The position numbers and the translations under genes are program-made. Shown in pieces: positions 7,909-15,883 of a stretch of 32,238 nucleotides of DNA (the first letter of the stretch is position 1; each line of letters begins with the position of its first letter). Under the pieces are notes generated by a model, which did not search any database, was not told where the DNA came from, and saw nothing but the letters and a program-made list of their open reading frames with translations. Origin of the DNA: Cytophagales bacterium Ga0077538 (GTDB lineage: Bacteria; Bacteroidota; Bacteroidia; Cytophagales; Cyclobacteriaceae); assembly GCA_001464155.1 (NCBI GenBank), contig LNEN01000274.1:1-32238 (forward strand). The letters run 5' to 3'.

Positions 7909-8679
7909 ATGAAGACCCGTCCAAATACCTCTCCCGATAATAAAGCAAACCCTAATCAACCCAGAGATCCCAACCGGGACCCTTCGAAGGGTAACAAAGG
8001 AAGACGGTTTAACAAGCCACGTCCCCCCAGAAACTTCTGGAAGACGATGCTCACCAATAAGTTTTTTGATTTATTGGTAGTGATTGTCGGTGTTTCCATT
8101 GCCTACAGTTTGAATGGACTCCTGGTTTCAGCGAATGAGCAAAAGCAGGAAGCCTTCTATACACAAGCACTCGCAGCGGACGTAGAGAAAGACATTCAGG
8201 AATTAGAGAAAAATCTACAAGGGATAGATGAAGACTACCAACGACTGGTATCGTACGTGCAAGAATACGGTCAGGGCAAAGCCGTAGGCGATTCTCTGGC
8301 TACAGTCATCACCTCCATCCTTTCGCTCGATATCTTTGAACCGAATGACAACGCGTATCAATCTTTGCTAAACGCCAATGGTTTGGGTATTCTTCCCGAT
8401 CCTGAATTGAGAAATCAGGTCACAAATTATTACAACAATCACAGAAATATTAAACGATTTGAAGAGGTATACACCTTGGCGATTGCGAACATCTATCAAT
8501 ACTTTACTCCTTACTGTGATTATACCAACCGCAGAATCGTTGATAAAAGCGTATTGGATAAGGTGCAAACTAAAAATAGTTTATTGATTGCCGCCTCTCA
8601 GCTGGAAGATGGCATTGAGAATTATGATGAAGCATTGATTGCCGCTAAGGCCTTGAGAGAAGCATTGAAAACAAAATAG
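7909..8679 (+). CDS. uncharacterised one-TM protein with basic Pro-rich N-terminus
   Basis: A 256-residue protein I cannot assign. The first 45 residues are rich in Pro, Asn, Arg and Lys and lack hydrophobic stretches. A single membrane segment follows at about residues 52-73 (FFDLLVVIVGVSIAYSLNGL). The rest is mainly helical and acidic, with likely coiled coil around LAADVEKDIQELEKNLQGID. The layout of one N-terminal TM followed by a helical extracytoplasmic domain resembles DUF6090-type Bacteroidota proteins, but I see no diagnostic motif. It starts 23 bases after argS and may be co-transcribed with it. Confidence 0.7.
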   Translation: MKTRPNTSPDNKANPNQPRDPNRDPSKGNKGRRFNKPRPPRNFWKTMLTNKFFDLLVVIVGVSIAYSLNGLLVSANEQKQEAFYTQALAADVEKDIQELEKNLQGIDEDYQRLVSYVQEYGQGKAVGDSLATVITSILSLDIFEPNDNAYQSLLNANGLGILPDPELRNQVTNYYNNHRNIKRFEEVYTLAIANIYQYFTPYCDYTNRRIVDKSVLDKVQTKNSLLIAASQLEDGIENYDEALIAAKALREALKTK

Positions 8680-8708
8680 GCTTGTCGTTGTTGTAGATAA
8701 AAACGATT

Positions 8709-9200
8709 ATGAAAACACTAGCCCTATTCCTTGTTATGCTTACCTTCACTTCGCCCTCCTCCGTGTACGATTTTAAAATGACTGCGCTGGATGGTAAAGA
8801 GATCGATTTTAGTCAATACAAAGGCAAGACCCTTTTATTGGTGAATGTTGCCTCTAAGTGCGGGTACACGCCTCAGTACGAAGACCTACAAGCGCTTCAT
8901 GAACAGTATGGTGACAAGGTTACCATTCTTGGTTTCCCTGCCAATAATTTCGGTGGTCAAGAGCCTGGCACTAATTTGCAGATCGCTGAGTTTTGTAAAG
9001 CTAATTATGGAGTTACTTTTCAGATGTTTGAGAAGATCTCTGTAAAGGGCAGCGATCAACATGCGCTCTACAAGTGGTTGGAGGAAAAAACGGGTAAACA
9101 GCCTTCCTGGAATTTCTGCAAGTATTTAGTTAAACCTGATGGCACGGTAACCTTCTACGCTTCAGGTGTTAATCCGTTGGAGATTGTGGAGAAATTATAA
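8709..9200 (+). CDS. glutathione-peroxidase family protein, exported
   Basis: A 163-residue thiol peroxidase of the glutathione peroxidase family, reducing hydroperoxides, probably with thioredoxin-type donors. The peroxidatic Cys51 is in NVASKCGYT; Gln84 (in FPANNFGGQEPG), Trp134 and Asn135 (in PSWNFCKYL) complete the catalytic tetrad. Cys96 in AEFCK is the likely resolving cysteine. Residues 1-17 form a signal peptide, so the enzyme should act in the periplasm. It is followed after two bases by a second copy of the family. Confidence 0.92.
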   Translation: MKTLALFLVMLTFTSPSSVYDFKMTALDGKEIDFSQYKGKTLLLVNVASKCGYTPQYEDLQALHEQYGDKVTILGFPANNFGGQEPGTNLQIAEFCKANYGVTFQMFEKISVKGSDQHALYKWLEEKTGKQPSWNFCKYLVKPDGTVTFYASGVNPLEIVEKL

Positions 9201-9202
9201 AC

Positions 9203-9718
9203 ATGGGATTGATTGCTTTTCTTTCTGAGAAACTAGCCAGTGTAAAACGCACTTCTTCTGCTACCGGATCTATTTATGATCTTAGTTTCAAAACCTTATC
9301 GGGTAAGGAAGTAAAGCTGGAGGAGTTTAAAGGACAGAATTTATTAATCGTCAATACTGCGTCTAAGTGCGGCTTCACCTATCAGTATGAAGAGCTTCAA
9401 AAGCTTCATGAACAATACGGAAACAAGGTAAAGGTCTTAGGCTTTCCGGCCAATAATTTCCTTTGGCAGGAGCCGGGTGGCAATACGGATATTGCAGAGT
9501 TCTGTCAGGTGAATTATGGCGTCACGTTCCCGATGGCAGAGAAAATTTCTGTGAAGGGTTCTGATAAGCATCCCATCTTCAAATGGCTCGAAGCCAAAAC
9601 AGGAAGAACACCCTCTTGGAATTTTTGCAAGTTTCTGATTACTAAAAATGGTGAAGTAATAAAATACTTTCCTTCCAAAGTGAGTCCCCTGGATTCGGCC
9701 ATCACCCAAGCACTCTAG
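9203..9718 (+). CDS. glutathione-peroxidase family protein, cytoplasmic
   Basis: A 171-residue second glutathione peroxidase. The tetrad is Cys56 (NTASKCGFT), Gln89, Trp139 and Asn140, with Cys101 as likely resolver. Gln89 lies in NNFLWQEPGG, where Leu-Trp replaces the usual Gly-Gly or Gly-x. The N-terminus (MGLIAFLSEKLASVKRTSS) is amphipathic and basic and has no clear cleavage site, so the protein is probably cytoplasmic. It starts two bases after the upstream paralogue and shares long identical blocks with it, which indicates a tandem duplication followed by a change of location. Likely one operon with 8709-9200 and 9730-10194. Confidence 0.92.
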   Translation: MGLIAFLSEKLASVKRTSSATGSIYDLSFKTLSGKEVKLEEFKGQNLLIVNTASKCGFTYQYEELQKLHEQYGNKVKVLGFPANNFLWQEPGGNTDIAEFCQVNYGVTFPMAEKISVKGSDKHPIFKWLEAKTGRTPSWNFCKFLITKNGEVIKYFPSKVSPLDSAITQAL

Positions 9719-9729
9719 TAAAATTCTTA

Positions 9730-10194
9730 GTGGAAGAAGTATCCCTGCAGTTGAAAGTATCCTTGCATCACCAGTGTATGGTGTATGTGGAAGGTCGCAT
9801 ACGCACGGCAGAACAGGCCATGCACAGGGCACAAGAAGCTGCCAATGAAGAAGGCAAGAGCAGTGCAGGCGATAAGTATGAAACAGGACGCGCCATGATG
9901 CAGATTGAGCGTGATAAAGCTGCCCAGCAGTTAGACGAGTCTTTAAAACTAAAGAGAATCTTAGAAGGTATTCGCACAGATGCGCGGGTAGATAAAGTGT
10001 CACTTGGTGCGGTGGTCTTAAGTGATGAGGTCAATTTTTATATCGCCATTAGTGTGGGTAAAATTCAGGTGGAGGAAAAGAGCTTTATCGCCATGGCTGC
10101 CAATGCACCGGTGGCCATGCTGCTGATGGGTTTAAAACAAAACGACACGTTTCATTTCAATGGCAGACAGCATGTAGTTCGTACTATTCTCTAG
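9730..10194 (+). CDS. GreA/GreB C-terminal-like protein (often misnamed 3-oxoacyl-ACP synthase)
   Basis: A 154-residue protein common in Bacteroidota. An N-terminal helical hairpin carries the signature SSAGDKYETGRAMMQIERDK. A C-terminal β-domain contains LGAVVLSDEVNFYIAISVGK and ends NGRQHVVRTIL, recalling the FKBP-like C-terminal domain of GreA. Database entries often carry the name 3-oxoacyl-ACP synthase, which the sequence does not support: no thiolase-fold Cys-His-His or Cys-His-Asn features occur. The start is GTG at 9730, 11 bases after the peroxidase stop. A role near RNA polymerase is an inference from the fold only. Confidence 0.7.
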   Translation: MEEVSLQLKVSLHHQCMVYVEGRIRTAEQAMHRAQEAANEEGKSSAGDKYETGRAMMQIERDKAAQQLDESLKLKRILEGIRTDARVDKVSLGAVVLSDEVNFYIAISVGKIQVEEKSFIAMAANAPVAMLLMGLKQNDTFHFNGRQHVVRTIL

Positions 10195-10249
10195 CCATCT
10201 TCCCTGTGGATTTACCATCTGCTTAGTATCTTGCCAAAAATTGAGTGTC

Positions 10250-11143
10250 ATGGTTCAGTCGTGGTTGCATGCTTTTCGCCTTCGTACCCTTCCCTTGGCC
10301 CTTTCCTGTATAGGAATGGGTGGATTTCTTGCCGCAGCGGATGGTTTCTTCGCATGGAACATTTTTCTGTTGGCGGCTCTTACCACTATATTTTTGCAAG
10401 TACTCTCAAACCTGGCAAACGATTATGGAGATGCGGTGAGCGGTATTGACAGTGAAGAACGCAAAGGGCCGAAGCGCGCAGTGCAATCTGGGGCTATTAC
10501 AAAACAGCAAATGCAAGTCGCGATGCTTGTGTTTGTACTTTTATCACTGGCCAGTGGCATTACCCTGCTCTTGATTTCTTTTGGCTTGAATTGGTCTGCC
10601 TTACTTTTCTTTTTTGGTCTGGGGCTTCTAAGTATTGCTGCAGCCATTGCTTATACTGTAGGACGTAGGCCCTACGGCTATGTTGGGTTGGGCGATATTT
10701 CTGTACTGATCTTTTTTGGATTGGTGGGTGTAATGGGCTCTTATTATTTGTTTGCTCAACAACTTCGAGTGGAACTTATACTCCCAGCGTTAAGTTGCGG
10801 TTTGTTTTCCATTGGGGTACTCAATATTAATAACATACGTGACATTGAATCCGATCAGAAAGCGGGTAAGTTTTCAATTCCCGTTCGTATTGGCAAACAG
10901 AATGCAGCCTACTACCATATCTTGTTAACAGTGCTTGGCATTGCTTGTGCTCTGGCGTTTGTGATGTTGGATTTTAAGAATGCCTGGCAGCTTCTCTTTC
11001 TGATTGTAGTCCCTCTCTTTTATTCGATTAGTGCTGCCGTCAAGAATAAGCCTTCTGAACAATTGGATCCGTATCTCAAGCGCATGGCGATTAGCACACT
11101 CTTGTTTGTCTTGCTCTTCGGTATCGGCATGCTCAGGGCCTGA
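10250..11143 (+). CDS. menA: 1,4-dihydroxy-2-naphthoate polyprenyltransferase
   Basis: A UbiA-superfamily membrane prenyltransferase of 297 residues, attaching the polyprenyl chain to DHNA in menaquinone synthesis. Two Asp-rich motifs are visible: NLANDYGDAVSGID near residue 54 and NNIRDIESDQKAGK near residue 200. The block RLRTLPLALS at the N-terminus and GRRPYGYVGLGD in the middle are MenA-like. About eight or nine hydrophobic segments are present. I chose the ATG at 10250; the open frame extends to TTG at 10241 but the conserved text begins after the ATG. Its 3' end overlaps the convergent gene by 11 bases. Confidence 0.9.
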   Translation: MVQSWLHAFRLRTLPLALSCIGMGGFLAAADGFFAWNIFLLAALTTIFLQVLSNLANDYGDAVSGIDSEERKGPKRAVQSGAITKQQMQVAMLVFVLLSLASGITLLLISFGLNWSALLFFFGLGLLSIAAAIAYTVGRRPYGYVGLGDISVLIFFGLVGVMGSYYLFAQQLRVELILPALSCGLFSIGVLNINNIRDIESDQKAGKFSIPVRIGKQNAAYYHILLTVLGIACALAFVMLDFKNAWQLLFLIVVPLFYSISAAVKNKPSEQLDPYLKRMAISTLLFVLLFGIGMLRA

Positions 11144-11507
11144 ATTTTTTCTTATCCGACTTTTTCTTCTGTTCTTTTTCTTTAAGCAGAATGTTCGAGC
11201 CAGTGTAATTTCCCATCACATCAAACGTGTAGACAGCCGTATTTCCTCTTCTAGTAGTGTAGGAATACGTGGGACCCAAAGAACTACTCCCAGTAGCCAC
11301 GGCAAGATTTGGAACATAATTACTTTGTGGTTGCACAATTATGGATTGTTGAACGGATCTATTGGTAGCGAGTAGGTAGTGTGGCTTGAAGACAGGAAGT
11401 TTAATGGCCTCTACCGTGTATATTTTTGGCGAGCTCTTCCGGGGTTGAAACTGACCCTGCACGGATAGTGTGGTGCAACACAAAATGAAGACGAATAAGG
11501 TTTTCAT
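11133..11507 (-). CDS. small exported protein of unknown function
   Basis: A 124-residue protein with a signal peptide at residues 1-19 (LFVFILCCTTLSVQGQ, probable cleavage at VQG-Q). The mature part is rich in Ser, Thr, Tyr and Pro and ends in a strongly basic tail (KEKEQKKKSDKKKFRP). No domain is recognised. The gene converges on menA and overlaps its last 11 bases. Confidence 0.6.
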   Translation of the reverse strand: MKTLFVFILCCTTLSVQGQFQPRKSSPKIYTVEAIKLPVFKPHYLLATNRSVQQSIIVQPQSNYVPNLAVATGSSSLGPTYSYTTRRGNTAVYTFDVMGNYTGSNILLKEKEQKKKSDKKKFRP

Positions 11508-11590
11508 GCGCTTCTGATTTAGTGTTACAAAGTTTACGAAAAGTGCGGGAAAAAATCAACCGCTAACAGGTGCCTAAGCAAGAAGCAACT

Positions 11591-12822
11591 TTAGAGGGAA
11601 GGAAGAGCATCGATTTTTGATTGAATGAAATTCTTCTCGGAGGGCACCTGTGCTAAGTGAATAGCTTTTTGATACTGTATGCGTGCTTCTGTGTTTCTGT
11701 TGAGTTGCGCAAGCCACATACCCTTGGCCGTAAAGAGGAAGTGATGATTGGATAAGGCGGGATCGTTTTCCAATGGCGCTACATGTTGTAACCCTGCTTC
11801 CGGCCCAAAGCGTTCTGCTTTAATAATGGCATGCTGAAAAGTAATCAAAGGAGCAGGGCGCACCTGCACCAGTTTAGCGTATAAGTGATCAATGCTTTCC
11901 CAGTTTGTGCTGTCATAGGTGGGGGCTATGCAATGCTCATACGCAATGGCTGCTTCCAGATGGTAGGCGGAAACTGTTTCTCCCTGTGAGGCTTGTTGCA
12001 GGAAGGAGATTCCTTTTTGTACTAATTCCCGATTCCATTGCGAACGGTCTTGTTCTTTTAAGGGAATGAAGGTTCCGATGGAATCGATTCGACTATACAG
12101 ACGCGAGGCATGAAAACACATCAGCGCTACGAAGGCAAGTGTGTTGGGTGTTTTAGTTCGATCATTTTTCGTTAAGAGATATCCTAAGCGAAGCGCCTCT
12201 TCCACCAGGTCTTCCCGAATCAGCAAAGAGTGGTGTGTAGCATGATAGCCTTCGTTGAAGAGTAGATAAATGGCAGTCAAGACACTTTCTATTCGTTCTG
12301 TCAAATCAGCATCGGGCGGGACTTCAAAAGATACTTTCTCTTCACGTAATTTTTCACGTGCCCGAAACAATCTCTTGGTGATGGTTTCTTCATTACTTAA
12401 AAAAGCAGAAGCGATTTCGGCTACGCTGAAACCACAAAGTGTTTTAAGAATGAGGGCACCTTGGGCATCTTCTGAAATAGAAGGATGACAACAGCTAAAC
12501 ATCATGCGAAGCTGCTCATCTTCCAGCACACTGTTCTTAAATGCTTCTTCGAGGGTAAGAGAAGCTGTGTACTCTGACGTAAGCAAGGGGTTGAGATGGC
12601 GCACAAAGGCTTCCTCATGCTTCTTCTTGCGAAGCAGGTCAAGCGCTCGGTTGCGCGCTACCGTAGCTTCCAACTTTCCAGTGCTTTTACTAAGGTGTCT
12701 TGTACTACATCTTCCACAAAGGCCAGATGCGTAGTGCCAAATACTTTAGTAAGCAAGGTTACCAACTTTCCGTATTCGTGACGGAAAAGATGATTGAGTT
12801 CTTTATGAATGAGGTCGCTCAA
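11591..12822 (-). pseudogene. ECF sigma factor with C-terminal helical-repeat extension (ECF42-like), disrupted
   Basis: Two frames together form one sigma factor. From TTG at 12822 a frame encodes LNHLFRHEYGKLVTLLTKVF and FVEDVVQDTLVKALESWKLR, a typical sigma region 2, and stops at TAG 12658-12660. A second frame, open from about 12673 to 11591, continues with ATVARNRALDLLRKKK, the rest of region 2, region 4 (CGFSVAEIASAFLSNEETITKRLFRAREKLREE) and a long helical extension with TPR-like text at the end. Between SWKLR and ATVARN the usual Gly-x-Pro-x-Asn-Pro-x-Ala-Trp block is absent, so about 12 codons (3n+1 bases) appear deleted. Neighbouring NTF2-like and DGPF genes match ECF42 operons. Confidence 0.8.
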
Positions 12823-12853
12823 GATGTGTCACTCAGATAAGGTGCTGTCCGTA

Positions 12854-13279
12854 TTATTGACAATTGTTATAATACGTGGCATCTTTTACAATCAAGTTAT
12901 GGCGAAGCGTAAGCACACAACTGATGGGCAGTGTAAACGACACACTATCACCAGAGGAACCCGTGGAGACAAACTCGACAGCGACCTGATCACCTTTTGC
13001 AAAAAGAGTCACTACCTTATCATGAATGTTGGGAAAGAGCTGTTCCATTTGGGTGTACTTGGCAATCATTTCATTGCGCGATTGACGTACATAGTCAATA
13101 CCAAAGGAAGGATCTAAAAAGAGTGCCGAGTCTGCATAATGCTCACTCATGGCTTTCCAGTCGTGCCGGTTAAAGGCATCGAACATACTTTGTACATGCT
13201 GGCTATTTTTTTCTTCCTGATTAGAAGAAGAGGTGCAGGCTGTAACAGCCCACACCAACAGTATCAAAAAGGCTCTCAT
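12854..13279 (-). CDS. NTF2-like (SnoaL/DUF4440-type) lipoprotein
   Basis: A 141-residue exported lipoprotein (lipobox VTAC, Cys15). The mature part has the NTF2-like pattern: a helical start (HVQSMFDAFNRHDWKAMSEHYADSALFLDPSFG), then β-strands ending in LRHNLIVKDATYYNNCQ. Such folds bind small hydrophobic ligands or act as ketosteroid-isomerase-like enzymes; no catalytic set can be assigned here. It lies six bases downstream of the DGPF gene and 31 bases upstream of the broken sigma-factor gene, all read leftwards, so they probably form an operon. Confidence 0.75.
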   Translation of the reverse strand: MRAFLILLVWAVTACTSSSNQEEKNSQHVQSMFDAFNRHDWKAMSEHYADSALFLDPSFGIDYVRQSRNEMIAKYTQMEQLFPNIHDKVVTLFAKGDQVAVEFVSTGSSGDSVSFTLPISCVLTLRHNLIVKDATYYNNCQ

Positions 13280-13285
13280 ACAAGG

Positions 13286-13642
13286 TTAACTAACTTTCAT
13301 GATCTCCCGAACTTCCACCGTTCCATCGTCTGAATTGAGTTGAGGGCAGTCTTTGGATAAAGCAACAGCTTCTTCTAAACTTTCTGCCTTGATGAGGACA
13401 TATCCTCCAACAATATCCTTTCCTTCAATGAAGGGGCCATCCGTTACTTTCTTCTTAGTGCCATGCAATACCTTTCCTTCGGGATGCAGCGGTTCGCCAC
13501 CGATCAGTTTGTTTTGCTCCGCCAGCTTACCCATCCAGTTGTTCCAAAGTGCCATCTCTGCCTGCATTTGTTCAGGCGATTGGTTGGCGAATGTTTCCTG
13601 ATTGCTGGCAGGATTACGGAATACGAGCATGAAGTCTTTCAT
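13286..13642 (-). CDS. YCII-related DGPF domain protein
   Basis: A 118-residue protein of the YCII-related family. The DGPF motif is in KKVTDGPFIEGKDIVGGYVLIKAE, and the N-terminal MKDFMLVFRNPA plus WMGKLAEQNKLIGGEPL are typical. I chose the ATG at 13640-13642; the open frame runs 11 codons farther to a GTG, but homologues begin at MKDFML. DGPF proteins are conserved partners of ECF42 sigma factors, and here the sigma gene is two genes downstream. Confidence 0.85.
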   Translation of the reverse strand: MKDFMLVFRNPASNQETFANQSPEQMQAEMALWNNWMGKLAEQNKLIGGEPLHPEGKVLHGTKKKVTDGPFIEGKDIVGGYVLIKAESLEEAVALSKDCPQLNSDDGTVEVREIMKVS

Positions 13643-13755
13643 AGTGTTGAATTTAGTTAAATGATTTTTGACCAATGACGTACAGGAGGATAAAAGCTGG
13701 ACACATCCTTGAAAATATTTTTTAATTTACTGAAAGCTTAGATAAAGCGTATACG

Positions 13756-14229
13756 ATGGATGTGTTCTGGTTAGTTCTTGGAATTATACTGCTACTTGCC
13801 GGCCTGATAGGTTGCTTATTGCCCCTACTGCCCGGACCACCCCTTGCCTATATGGCTTTGCTGGTTTTGCAATTGCGAACAGAACCTCCCTTTTCACTCA
13901 ATTTTCTACTCTTGTGGGCAGTACTCGTGGCCTTGGTCACACTCCTTGATTACGTTATTCCTGTGTATGGCACCAAAAAATTTGGAGGAACGCAAGCAGG
14001 AGTATGGGGATGTACGCTTGGCTTACTGGCTGGATTCTGGTTAGGCCCATTGGGAATTATCATCGGTCCCTTTGTTGGTGCCTTTGTGGGGGAGTGGCTT
14101 GTGGATCGAAATTCAGAGAAAGCGTTGCGCGCAGCCATCGGCAGCTTTATTGGTTTTTTAGCCGGCACCGTTCTAAAGCTGGTGGTGTGTGGTGTGATGG
14201 CCTACTATTTTATACTGGCCTTGTGGTAG
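13756..14229 (+). CDS. DUF456 membrane protein
   Basis: A 157-residue integral membrane protein with about four or five hydrophobic segments and many glycines. The N-terminal LLAGLIGCLLPLLPGPPLAY, the central YGTKKFGGTQAGVWG and the Gly-rich IGPFVGAFVGEWL match DUF456. Function is unknown. It is a single gene between divergent and convergent neighbours. Confidence 0.85.
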   Translation: MDVFWLVLGIILLLAGLIGCLLPLLPGPPLAYMALLVLQLRTEPPFSLNFLLLWAVLVALVTLLDYVIPVYGTKKFGGTQAGVWGCTLGLLAGFWLGPLGIIIGPFVGAFVGEWLVDRNSEKALRAAIGSFIGFLAGTVLKLVVCGVMAYYFILALW

Positions 14230-14250
14230 ACTTATTTTAACAGGCAGTGC

Positions 14251-15315
14251 TTACAAACTGCTTGCTGTAAAACTGAGAACGACAACTTCTCCTTTTGTAA
14301 GCAAAAGTTTGTCACCCTCCATTTTGTAGTGATCCACTTGTTGAAGAGCGTTTAGAAATTTACTTTCACCCTTGCCTTCACAAAACATGCGTGTGGTGGC
14401 AAGTGGTAAAAAGCTAAGCGATCCCTCTTCAGCAGATTTAAAACCTCCACTTAATCTATTGCACCCCGTACTTCCGCTTACTTTCTTTTCTATAACGTTG
14501 AACTGAAGTTCAGGTAAGCCATTGGTAAAATCCGTTTCTTTCGCTGCATCTTCCCCAAGCGATGCCAGGGTCCAGCGGCCCGTCAGTTTATAAAGGGAGT
14601 TGATGAATTCACCACAACCGCGTCCGTTAAGTTCCTCACCACTTATCTCTACTGCATAATCGCTGTAAGCACCTGACATATCGTTCAGGCAACCGGTAGG
14701 CGATAGCCTGACTTTTAAGGTATCCTCTTTTATGCGTACAGAAAGAATAGTGGCGCTGCCTTCTGAACTCACGGTGTGGATGGGTGCCGCCAGACTGTCC
14801 AGGTCAAGTGTTCGTAGCACCAGGTTTTGTTCGAAGTCAATTTCGATACTCCAGGAAGGCTCATTGCCATGTGCAACAAAGTCAACACCTGCTGCTTTTT
14901 GAGAAGTAAAATGCTTGTTCTTTTCAGGTTCACCCTTGGCAAGTTTGTAGAAACTGGCGAGAGGTCCTTGAATGCGCTTTCCTTCCTGATTGAGCAGTAC
15001 GATGTTACTTCCTTCGTGTAGATACAGTTGTGTTTTGCCATGGGCACTCAACGCCAGCACCGAATCGTTCTGAATATGCCATTCACCCATATCGAAAAAA
15101 GGTTGGTTGCTCTTGCCCAAATAGTTAGATGATTTGATGTAAGTAACTGAGTCGATGAATTCGAGTCGCGTGTAAATCCCCTCACAATCCGCGCAAGGTG
15201 TAACCCCTGTGTAAACCCCCATTACTTTGCTGGTGGTAAGGGGCTCCAGTACTTTCTTTTCTTTTTGAGGGCTGCAGGCAGCCAATATGGTAAGGAAGAG
15301 AACGTATTTTTTCAT
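14251..15315 (-). CDS. three-part lipoprotein: NlpE N-terminal, COG3650-like and META/HslJ domains
   Basis: A 354-residue lipoprotein (lipobox LAAC, Cys14). Residues about 30-125 resemble the NlpE N-terminal domain with its CxxC pair (Cys41, Cys44 in GVTPCADCEGIYTRL). Residues about 140-240 carry FVAHGNEPSWSIEIDF, a block seen in a COG3650-like envelope domain. Residues about 244-354 are a META/HslJ domain: LTGRWTLASLG, then STGCNRLSGGFKSAEEGSLSF and TRMFCEG. All three modules are associated with envelope stress or copper/antibiotic sensitivity in other bacteria; the actual role here is not shown. The 22-bp repeat array begins 57 bases upstream of its start codon. Confidence 0.85.
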   Translation of the reverse strand: MKKYVLFLTILAACSPQKEKKVLEPLTTSKVMGVYTGVTPCADCEGIYTRLEFIDSVTYIKSSNYLGKSNQPFFDMGEWHIQNDSVLALSAHGKTQLYLHEGSNIVLLNQEGKRIQGPLASFYKLAKGEPEKNKHFTSQKAAGVDFVAHGNEPSWSIEIDFEQNLVLRTLDLDSLAAPIHTVSSEGSATILSVRIKEDTLKVRLSPTGCLNDMSGAYSDYAVEISGEELNGRGCGEFINSLYKLTGRWTLASLGEDAAKETDFTNGLPELQFNVIEKKVSGSTGCNRLSGGFKSAEEGSLSFLPLATTRMFCEGKGESKFLNALQQVDHYKMEGDKLLLTKGEVVVLSFTASSL

Positions 15316-15372
15316 GGTGCTGGGTTTAATACCTAATGTAAGGAATAAATCTATGATGACAGAGGCCTTAAG

Positions 15373-15856
15373 GATGCGCGGAACTATTATTCACGATGCG
15401 CACTCGTGTTGTTGCGGATGCACAGAAGCACTGTTTACGATGCGCACCTGTGTTGTTGCAGATGCGCGGAAGTAGTGAGTGTGATGCACCCTTGTATTGT
15501 TGGCGATGCGGGAAGGTGTTGAGTGCGATGCGCCCTACCACTGTTATGGATGCATGGAAGCAGTGAGTGGGATGCACCCTTGTAGTGTTGGCGATGCGGG
15601 AAAGTGTTGAGTAGGATACACCCTTGTTTAGTTGACGATGCGGGAAGGTGCTGAGTGCAATGCGCCCTACCACTGTTGTGGATGCGCGTAAGCAGTGAGT
15701 GTGATGCACCCTTGTATTGTTGGCGATGCGGGGAAGTGTTGAGTAGGATACACCCTTCTATAGTTGACGATGCGGGAAGGTGTTGAGTGCGATGCGCCCT
15801 ACCACTGTTGTGGATGCGCGGAAACAGTGAGTGTGATGCACCCTCACCTCCGCTCG
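15373..15856. repeat. array of 22 tandem units of 22 bp with 132-bp higher-order period
   Basis: Every 22 bases, from 15373 to 15835, the sequence restarts with GATGC (rarely GATAC or AATGC), with no insertion or deletion. From unit 5, two unit types alternate: purine-rich (GATGCGGGAAGGTGTTGAG) and pyrimidine-rich (GATGCACCCTTGTATTGTT). Units 9-14 (15549-15680) and 15-20 (15681-15812) are two copies of a six-unit, 132-bp block with 122 of 132 bases identical. Units 5-8 (15461-15548) match this block without its middle dimer, and units 21-22 begin another copy. Units 1-4 and the end of unit 22 are degenerate. There are no unique spacers, so it is not CRISPR. Confidence 0.95.
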
Positions 15857-15883
15857 AATGATGAATAAAGACGAATGTATATC

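Noticed and set aside
9437-10003. 188-residue open frame on the minus strand
   Set aside because: It lies across the second peroxidase and the GreA-like gene, both well supported on the other strand; low-complexity Cys/Leu/His composition.
12809-13117. Plus-strand frame of 102 residues over the sigma/NTF2 junction
   Set aside because: Opposite-strand shadow of the NTF2-like lipoprotein; no family features.
15368-15709. 113-residue open frame on the minus strand across the 22-bp array, with repeated THC-AS-TVVGRIAL-TFPHRQ wording
   Set aside because: 132 bp is a multiple of three, so a stop-free frame is simply copied along the array. It has no signal, no domain and odd composition; coding is not supported.
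15373-15856. CRISPR array
   Set aside because: Units are contiguous without unique spacers, diverge internally and are not palindromic; no cas genes are near.
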